Assembly: GCA_002333145.1 (NCBI GenBank)
Contig: DDBN01000114.1
Coordinates: 47,887-53,650, forward strand
Source: Moraxellaceae bacterium UBA2031
Lineage (GTDB): Bacteria; Pseudomonadota; Gammaproteobacteria; Pseudomonadales; Moraxellaceae
Length of the DNA: 5,764 nucleotides
Direction: 5' to 3'
Position numbers and translations under genes: made by a program. This document shows positions 1-4,513 of this stretch, piece by piece. The notes beneath the pieces are model-generated. The model did no database searches, was not told where the DNA came from, and was given only the letters and a program-made list of their open reading frames with translations. How positions within the stretch are numbered: the first letter of the stretch is position 1; every line of letters begins with the position of its first letter.

Positions 1-864
1 GCGGTGCGCCCGGAAATTCTGATTGCGGTGGATCAGGAAGGCGGTCGCGTGCAACGCTTCCGTGATGGTTTTGTGCGCCTGCCACCCATGAAGGTGTTTG
101 GCGATTTGTATGCTGAAAATCCGGGTGAGGCACGTCAGCAGGCTTTTCAGTGCGGCTGGCTGATGGCGAGTGAAGTGCTGGCGGTGGGAGTGGATATTAG
201 TTTTGCACCCATTCTGGATGTGGATTGTGGTATTTCACAGGTCATTGGTGATCGCGCGTTTCATGCGGACCCACAGATAGCGGTGACGCTGTTGCGGGAT
301 TTTATTCGTGGCATGCATGAAGCCGGAATGGCGGCTACGGGGAAGCATTTTCCAGGGCATGGATCGGTGTCGGCAGACTCACATATCGCGCTGCCCATTG
401 ATGATCGTTCTTGGGATGACGTTGAGGCGCATGATCTGGTGCCGTTTGCGGCGCTGGCGCGTGAGTTGCAAGGTATCATGCCGGCTCATGTGATCTACTC
501 TAAAATTGATCCTAGTCCAGCCGGTTTTTCTCGGTTTTGGTTGCAAGATATTTTGCGTGAACGCCTCAACTTTGACGGTGTGATTTTTTCGGATGATTTG
601 AGCATGGAAGGTGCGGTTGCCACCGGCTCTTTCAGTGAACGCGCTAATGCAGCACTGGATGCAGGTTGTGACATGGTGCTGGTGTGTAATCACCGCGCTG
701 GTGCACTGGAAGTGTTGGCTGCATTGGAGCAGCGCGGCGAGTTCCCGGAGCAGCGTCGCTTTGAGGCAATGAAAGGAAAGTTCCGTCACAGTTGGACATC
801 GCTGCACAGCGATGAAAACTGGAAGATGGTATCAGCGCGTATTGGCGTGGGTGCGGTAGCGTAA
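1..864 (+). CDS. nagZ: Beta-N-acetylhexosaminidase NagZ, 5'-truncated by window edge
   Basis: NagZ is a cytoplasmic glycoside hydrolase family 3 enzyme that removes GlcNAc from GlcNAc-1,6-anhydroMurNAc (peptides) during peptidoglycan recycling; its products feed AmpR-type beta-lactamase induction in species that have it. The frame is open from base 1 (first residues AVRPEILIAVDQEGG). Compared with the E. coli protein as I remember it, about 51 N-terminal residues are missing, so the full length would be near 338 aa, normal for the family. Residues numbered from base 1: substrate-loop VDQEGGRVQRF at 10-20, the NagZ signature KHFPGHG at 115-121, the acid/base dyad Asp126-Ser-His128 (His codon at 382-384), and the nucleophile Asp198 in FSDDLSMEG (codon 592-594). 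MPAHVIYS and DAGCDMVLVCNH are also typical. All catalytic residues are present, so it should be active. The stop TAA is at 862-864, and the RIO kinase gene follows after 19 nt on the same strand. Confidence 0.96.
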   Translation, partial: AVRPEILIAVDQEGGRVQRFRDGFVRLPPMKVFGDLYAENPGEARQQAFQCGWLMASEVLAVGVDISFAPILDVDCGISQVIGDRAFHADPQIAVTLLRDFIRGMHEAGMAATGKHFPGHGSVSADSHIALPIDDRSWDDVEAHDLVPFAALARELQGIMPAHVIYSKIDPSPAGFSRFWLQDILRERLNFDGVIFSDDLSMEGAVATGSFSERANAALDAGCDMVLVCNHRAGALEVLAALEQRGEFPEQRRFEAMKGKFRHSWTSLHSDENWKMVSARIGVGAVA

Positions 865-887
865 TGAGGGCAATCTGGTTCGCATGA
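864..887 (+). other. Candidate 7-codon bridging mini-ORF (MRAIWFA)
   Basis: An ATG at 864-866 shares its A with the nagZ stop (TAATG). It is followed by six sense codons and a TGA at 885-887 that overlaps the ATG of the RIO kinase gene (ATGA at 884-887). The mini-ORF therefore exactly bridges nagZ and the kinase gene with stop/start overlaps at both ends, an arrangement that could pass terminating ribosomes from one gene to the next. No clear Shine-Dalgarno precedes it, so initiation would depend on re-initiation after nagZ. Chance is a real alternative for an ORF this short. Confidence 0.2.
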
Positions 888-1747
888 AAACGCCGAAGCG
901 ACTTGAGCCTCTGTTGGAAGACGGGCTCATTGACGAAGTAGTATCACAGCTGAAGAGCGGTAAGGAAGCAACCGTGTACCTGGTGCGCTGCAGTGGAGTA
1001 CTGCGCTGCGCCAAAGTGTACAAGGACGCCCATCACCGTAGCTTTAAGCAGGCATCCACGTATCGAGAGGGCCGTAAGGTTCGTAATACCCGTGACGCAC
1101 GAGCAATGGAAAAAGGGTCACGCTTTGGCAAGCAGGAGTTGGAAGACACCTGGCAGAATGCCGAGGTAAGCGCACTGTATCGTTTGGCAGAAGCTGGTGT
1201 ACGTGTGCCAACGCCGCACGGCTGTTTTGATGGCGTGCTCCTGATGGACATGGTGTCGGACGGTCAGGGGTATCCCGCACCACGTTTAAGTGAAGTGGCT
1301 TTTACGCCAGAAGAAGCAGTGGCCTGTCACGACCAGTTGGTGCGCGAAGTTGTGCGCATGCTCTGTGCAGGCTTGGTTCATGGTGACCTTTCCGAATACA
1401 ACATCCTGATCGACCCGCAGGGGCCGGTGATTATTGATTTGCCTCAGGCAGTTGACGCGGCGGGTAACAATAATGCCTTCGCCATGCTGGAACGTGATGT
1501 TCAGAATTTGGCGGATTTTTTTGGCCAGTTTGAGCCAGCATTGCTGGACACCCGGTATGCAAAGGAAATCTGGGCATTGTATGAGGGTGGCGAGCTGAAT
1601 CCTGAAAGCCCTCTGACGGGGGAGTTTGAGGAGGACGAGACGCCTGCCGATCTGGATGACCTCTTACGCGAAATCATGGACGCTCAGGATGAGGAAAACC
1701 GGCGTAAAGCGGCGGCGGCCCAAGATGACGATGACGACGACTATTAA
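884..1747 (+). CDS. RIO-type serine protein kinase (bacterial RIO1 family, PA4780-like)
   Basis: This 287-aa atypical protein kinase belongs to the RIO family, which autophosphorylates on serine; the physiological substrate of bacterial members is not settled. Seen in the protein: nucleotide-binding loop SGKEATVYLV (25-34, in place of a classical glycine loop), ATP-anchoring Lys44 in CAKVYKD, the RIO helix region with YREGRKVRNTRDARAMEKGS (60-79), catalytic loop LVHGDLSEYNIL (164-175; Asp168 catalytic, Asn173 metal) and metal-binding Asp185 in IIDLPQAVD. The core is complete. From about residue 236 the tail is strongly acidic and ends in six Asp residues and a Tyr (281-287). The start is fixed by MKTPKR, which matches my memory of the Pseudomonas homologue; a GAGGG at 866-870 lies 13 nt upstream, a longish spacing. 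It sits 19 nt after nagZ and upstream of dbpA. The family call is firm; the cellular role is inferred only. Confidence 0.93.
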   Translation: MKTPKRLEPLLEDGLIDEVVSQLKSGKEATVYLVRCSGVLRCAKVYKDAHHRSFKQASTYREGRKVRNTRDARAMEKGSRFGKQELEDTWQNAEVSALYRLAEAGVRVPTPHGCFDGVLLMDMVSDGQGYPAPRLSEVAFTPEEAVACHDQLVREVVRMLCAGLVHGDLSEYNILIDPQGPVIIDLPQAVDAAGNNNAFAMLERDVQNLADFFGQFEPALLDTRYAKEIWALYEGGELNPESPLTGEFEEDETPADLDDLLREIMDAQDEENRRKAAAAQDDDDDDY

Positions 1748-1759
1748 GTGAGGTGTCAG

Positions 1760-1787
1760 CCTCAGAGCCTGTTCAAAGGCTCTGAGG
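1760..1787 (+). terminator. Strong 11-bp hairpin after the RIO kinase gene (possible terminator)
   Basis: CCTCAGAGCCT (1760-1770) and AGGCTCTGAGG (1777-1787) are perfect inverted repeats around a 6-nt loop, 12 nt after the kinase stop codon. No run of T follows on either strand, so it is not a canonical intrinsic terminator. It may be a T-less or Rho-assisted terminator, a transcript-end stabiliser, or a processing site between the kinase and dbpA parts of a longer transcript. The remainder of the 1748-1907 gap has no promoter that I could defend. Confidence 0.45.
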
Positions 1788-1856
1788 ATGCAGGCCTGAG
1801 ATGCCGCCGGTGTTAAACAGATTCTTGTGGAATCCGCTAGCCGGGCATCATGCCGC

Positions 1857-1863
1857 AGAAGGG
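1857..1863 (+). promoter_or_regulatory. Shine-Dalgarno-like AGAAGGG in the dbpA leader
   Basis: AGAAGGG is the best ribosome-binding sequence in the kinase-dbpA gap. It lies 10 nt before an ATG at 1874 that opens a 16-codon mini-ORF in another frame. It is only 2 nt before an in-frame GTG at 1866 (too close to use) and 44 nt before the preferred dbpA GTG at 1908. As placed, it serves the mini-ORF better than dbpA itself. Confidence 0.4.
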
Positions 1864-1873
1864 TAGTGATACC

Positions 1874-1924
1874 ATGCGCTATCTGTTTGTCTTTCCGGAT
1901 TCTTCCTGTGTCTTCTGTTACTGA
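1874..1924 (+). other. Candidate 16-codon leader mini-ORF overlapping the dbpA start
   Basis: ATG (1874-1876) to TGA (1922-1924) encodes MRYLFVFPDSSCVFCY, a short peptide with five aromatic residues and two Cys. It has the only good Shine-Dalgarno of the region (AGAAGGG, 1857-1863). Its stop falls 14 nt inside dbpA if that gene starts at GTG 1908, so ribosomes finishing here could re-initiate on the poorly equipped GTG or could occlude it. No attenuator hairpin was identified downstream. The ORF may equally be accidental; conservation of its start and stop in relatives would decide. Confidence 0.25.
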
Positions 1925-3290
1925 ATCACCTTCGTTTGCCTCCTTGTCCCTGCCTGCTGCTCTGCTCGAAACACTGAGTGAGCTGGGCTATCTCAACATG
2001 ACACCCATCCAGGCACAGAGCTTGCCTTCACTGCTGGCAGGACGGGATGTTATTGCCCAGTCGAAAACCGGCAGTGGTAAGACCGCTGCGTTTGGTATCG
2101 GCGTGCTCAGTGCGCTCAATCCACGTGATTTCAGGGTGCAAGCGCTGGTGCTGTGCCCAACGCGTGAACTGGCGGATCAAGTGCTGAAGGAAATGCGCCG
2201 TCTGGCGCGTTTCGCCGGCAATATCAAAATGCTCAGTTTGTGCGGGGGCGTGCCGATGGGGCCGCAACTGGATTCGCTGGAGCATGGTGCGCATGTGGTG
2301 GTGGGTACGCCGGGGCGCGTGCTGAAGCATTTGGCCAAGGGCTCACTTGATCTGAGCAGGTTGAAGTCGCTGGTGCTGGATGAGGCGGACCGTATGTTGG
2401 ACATGGGCTTCCATGACAGCATCGCTGAGGTAGTCAGCCAGATGCCGTCACAAAGGCAGACACTGCTATTTTCGGCAACGTATTCAAAGGAAGTGCGTGC
2501 GATGAGCACACGCTTTCAGCGTGATCCGGTTTCCGTCACTGTGGCGGATACACCGGAAGCCATTAAGATCACCCAGATTTTTCATGAAGTTGATGGCCGC
2601 GAACGTGTGAATGCTGTAGCGGCGATATTACGCCATCACAAACCAGAAACAGCGGTGTTGTTTTGCAATACCAAGCAGCGTTGCGATGAGGTGGTTACAG
2701 AGTTGGCTGGAAAAGGTTTTCAGGTAGCCGCGCTGCATGGTGATCTGGAACAGCGAGATCGTGATCTGGTGTTGGTAAAGTTTTCCAATCGCAGCTGCCC
2801 CATATTGGTGGCGACCGATGTCGCCGCCCGTGGTCTGGATATCAAGGATCTGGCCATGGTGATCAACGTTGAAATGGCGTTTGATCCAGAAGTGCATGTG
2901 CATCGTATCGGTCGAACCGGCCGTGCAGGTCAGAGTGGACTGGCAGTGAGCCTGTGCGCTCCGGCTGATGGGCATAGGGTGTTGGCTGTTGAAGACTATC
3001 AGTCGATCAAAGTGGACTGGCAAGATTTGCCGGTGGCAACCGGTGCGTCATCGACCGTATTGCCGCGCATGGTGACGCTCAATATTGCTGGCGGACGCAA
3101 AGACAAAGTGCGGCCCGGCGATATCTTGGGAGCACTCACGGGTGATGCCGGCATTCCCGGCGCGATGGTGGGCAAAATTGATATCTTTGATATGCAGGCC
3201 TATGTAGCCGTAGATCGTGATGTTGCTAATCAGGCGATCAAGGGCTTGGGTAAAATCAAGGGCAGGATCTTCCGCGTTAGAAAGGTCTAA
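1908..3290 (+). CDS. dbpA: ATP-dependent RNA helicase DbpA (DEAD-box)
   Basis: DbpA is a cytoplasmic DEAD-box helicase that acts late in 50S assembly and is targeted to hairpin 92 of 23S rRNA by its C-terminal domain. I prefer GTG 1908: it gives 460 aa, close to the 457 aa of E. coli DbpA, and an N-terminus (SSVTESPSFASLSLPAALL) like the family's. The frame is open back to GTG 1827, but the extra 27 residues do not resemble DbpA. Motifs numbered from GTG 1908: Q-motif region with MTPIQAQSLP near the N-terminus, motif I SKTGSGKT (52-59), PTRELADQV, TPGR, DEAD (158-161), SAT (189-191), ATDVAARGLDI (302-312), HRIGRTGR (332-339). The DbpA RNA-binding domain spans about 388-460, with RPGDILGALTGDAGI and a final GKIKGRIFRVRKV. 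That domain separates it from RhlE, SrmB and CsdA. No strong Shine-Dalgarno precedes the GTG, which suggests weak or coupled initiation. The MFS gene follows after 2 nt. Confidence 0.95.
   Translation: MSSVTESPSFASLSLPAALLETLSELGYLNMTPIQAQSLPSLLAGRDVIAQSKTGSGKTAAFGIGVLSALNPRDFRVQALVLCPTRELADQVLKEMRRLARFAGNIKMLSLCGGVPMGPQLDSLEHGAHVVVGTPGRVLKHLAKGSLDLSRLKSLVLDEADRMLDMGFHDSIAEVVSQMPSQRQTLLFSATYSKEVRAMSTRFQRDPVSVTVADTPEAIKITQIFHEVDGRERVNAVAAILRHHKPETAVLFCNTKQRCDEVVTELAGKGFQVAALHGDLEQRDRDLVLVKFSNRSCPILVATDVAARGLDIKDLAMVINVEMAFDPEVHVHRIGRTGRAGQSGLAVSLCAPADGHRVLAVEDYQSIKVDWQDLPVATGASSTVLPRMVTLNIAGGRKDKVRPGDILGALTGDAGIPGAMVGKIDIFDMQAYVAVDRDVANQAIKGLGKIKGRIFRVRKV
3280..3285 (+). promoter_or_regulatory. 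Ribosome-binding site of the MFS gene inside the dbpA 3' end
   Basis: GAAAGG lies in the last codons of dbpA. Its AGG core (3283-3285) is 7 nt before ATG 3293, a good spacing. Ribosomes ending at the dbpA TAA (3288-3290) sit on this site, so the two genes are probably translationally coupled. It supports the 3293 start. Confidence 0.6.
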
Positions 3291-3292
3291 AT

Positions 3293-4492
3293 ATGTTGCC
3301 AGTTACGCTATCACCGGGAGCAGAGCGGAAGCTTGTTCTGCTTCTGGCGGCAATGCAGTTTGCGCACATCATGGATTTCATGGTGATGATGCCGCTAGGG
3401 CCGCAGTTGATGCGTGTGCTCAATATTTCGACAGATCAGTTCGGCTGGCTGGTATCGGCCTATACCCTGACGGCCGGTGTCGCTGGCTTTATCAGCGTTT
3501 TTCTTGTCGATCGGTTTGACCGGCGCCATGCGCTGACAACGTTGTTTGCAGGCTTTCTGCTGGCAACGCTGGCGTGTGGGCTGGCCACCGATTTTCATCT
3601 GTTGCTGGCGGCCCGTTGTATGGCCGGGATGTTTGGTGGCGTGTTGACCGCCATCATCATGGCTTTAATTGCCGACTGCTTTCCAGAATCAAAAAGAGGC
3701 GCGGTTACCGGCAAGGTTATGAGTGGCTTTGCACTGGCCGCTGTGGCTGGTGTGCCAATGGGCATCTATTTGGCTAACCACTTTGATTGGCGTATGCCAT
3801 TTTTCCTTATCGCCGCACTCAGTCTGCCGCTGCTGCTTTTGTTGCCGCGTTGGCTGCCTTCAGTGCCTGCGCGGGACGAAGGACCAGTCCGGATTATCGG
3901 AACCTTGCGTGAGGTAATGGGCGATCGTAATCACGTGTATGCGTTTGTGCTGGTGTCCGCTTTGATGTTGGCCGGCTTTAGCGTGATTGCGTATATCAGC
4001 CCTTACATGGTGCAAAATGTTGGCCTAACCGAGGCGCAGTTGCCTTTGATCTACCTTTGGGGTGGGCTTGGCACCTTGATTACCGCTCCTTTTATTGGCA
4101 AGTTGAGCGATCATTTTGGCAGGGTGCGCACCTTTCAAGTGGCCTGCATGTTTAGCATCATCCCGCTACTGGTGCTGACGCAGTTGACGGTGGTGCCTTT
4201 GCTGTTTGTATTGATTGTTACCAGCGCATTCATGATGCTGATTGGCGGCCGGGTAATTGCGGCGATAGCCTTGTTTGGCTCAATCAGCCATCCTCACCTG
4301 CGCGGCCGTTTCCTGAGTTTTAATTCGGCGGTGCAACAGGTAGCTTCAGGTGTTGCAGCCTTTCTGCCAACCCTAATACTTAGCCAGAGTGCAGATGGCA
4401 AGATGCTGCACTATGACTTGGTTGGCTATGGTGCGGTCATCATGACGCTGTTGTGTATTTGGCTAGCAGGTCGGCTGGAAATACGCGGCTGA
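3293..4492 (+). CDS. Major facilitator superfamily transporter (DHA1-like efflux permease), 12 TM
   Basis: This 399-aa inner-membrane protein has about twelve hydrophobic segments in two halves separated by a hydrophilic loop (about 190-210, PSVPARDEGPVRI onward). Visible MFS landmarks: acidic Asp28 in TM1 (MQFAHIMDFMVMMPLGPQL); motif A between TM2 and TM3 with LVDRFDRR (71-78); motif B Arg108 in AARCMAGMFGG at TM4; a motif-C-like AGVPMG (152-157) in TM5, followed by DWR (165-167); and the second-half copy of motif A, GKLSDHFGR (269-277). This pattern is that of the drug/sugar proton antiporter DHA1 group (AraJ/Bcr-like), which exports small molecules using proton-motive force. The substrate cannot be read from sequence. 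ATG 3293 is supported by a well-spaced GAAAGG and by a normal short cytoplasmic N-terminus. The gene starts 2 nt after dbpA and ends flush against convergent mfd. No function linking it to RNA helicase or kinase is evident. Confidence 0.9.
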   Translation: MLPVTLSPGAERKLVLLLAAMQFAHIMDFMVMMPLGPQLMRVLNISTDQFGWLVSAYTLTAGVAGFISVFLVDRFDRRHALTTLFAGFLLATLACGLATDFHLLLAARCMAGMFGGVLTAIIMALIADCFPESKRGAVTGKVMSGFALAAVAGVPMGIYLANHFDWRMPFFLIAALSLPLLLLLPRWLPSVPARDEGPVRIIGTLREVMGDRNHVYAFVLVSALMLAGFSVIAYISPYMVQNVGLTEAQLPLIYLWGGLGTLITAPFIGKLSDHFGRVRTFQVACMFSIIPLLVLTQLTVVPLLFVLIVTSAFMMLIGGRVIAAIALFGSISHPHLRGRFLSFNSAVQQVASGVAAFLPTLILSQSADGKMLHYDLVGYGAVIMTLLCIWLAGRLEIRG

Positions 4493-4513
4493 TCATTTCT
4501 GCAGCGCTTCCAG
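4475..4513. terminator. Imperfect hairpin spanning the MFS/mfd stop junction
   Basis: CTGGAA (4475-4480) pairs with TTCCAG (4508-4513). Inside it, GC-GCTG (4485-4486 and 4488-4491, with G4487 bulged) pairs with CAGCGC (4502-4507). This leaves a 4-nt bulge (4481-4484) and a 10-nt loop holding part of both stop codons. The structure lies within the last codons of both convergent genes, and neither strand has a T-run after it. It could be a compact bidirectional terminator, but coding constraint and chance are alternatives. Confidence 0.3.

Noticed and set aside
379..807. 142-codon open frame on the minus strand inside nagZ
   Set aside because: It lies entirely antisense to a strongly recognised NagZ frame, and its His/Gln/Thr-rich translation resembles no family; a shadow frame.
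1811..1853. Possible sigma-70 promoter upstream of dbpA (TTGTGG at 1825-1830 as a -35)
   Set aside because: No acceptable -10 hexamer lies 16-18 nt downstream, so I do not call a promoter.
1844..1854. Short inverted repeat GGCAT-C-ATGCC in the dbpA leader
   Set aside because: The 5-bp arms have a 1-nt spacer that cannot form a hairpin loop; as an operator it would be very short, and chance is the simplest explanation.
2028..2509. Two overlapping minus-strand open frames of 100 and 110 codons inside dbpA
   Set aside because: Both are opposite conserved helicase motifs of dbpA and show no protein-like features.
2628..3023. 131-codon minus-strand open frame inside dbpA
   Set aside because: Antisense to motifs V and VI of DbpA; its His-rich composition is what reverse reading of this coding sequence would give.
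3075..3116. AAGTGCGG resembling a Pasteurellaceae DNA-uptake sequence
   Set aside because: It is a single copy without the full 9-mer, inside dbpA coding sequence, and nothing else points to that family.
3217..3519. 100-codon plus-strand open frame spanning the dbpA/MFS junction
   Set aside because: It overlaps both real genes out of frame, has no clear ribosome-binding site, and its translation is Ala/Cys/Arg-rich without a recognisable domain.
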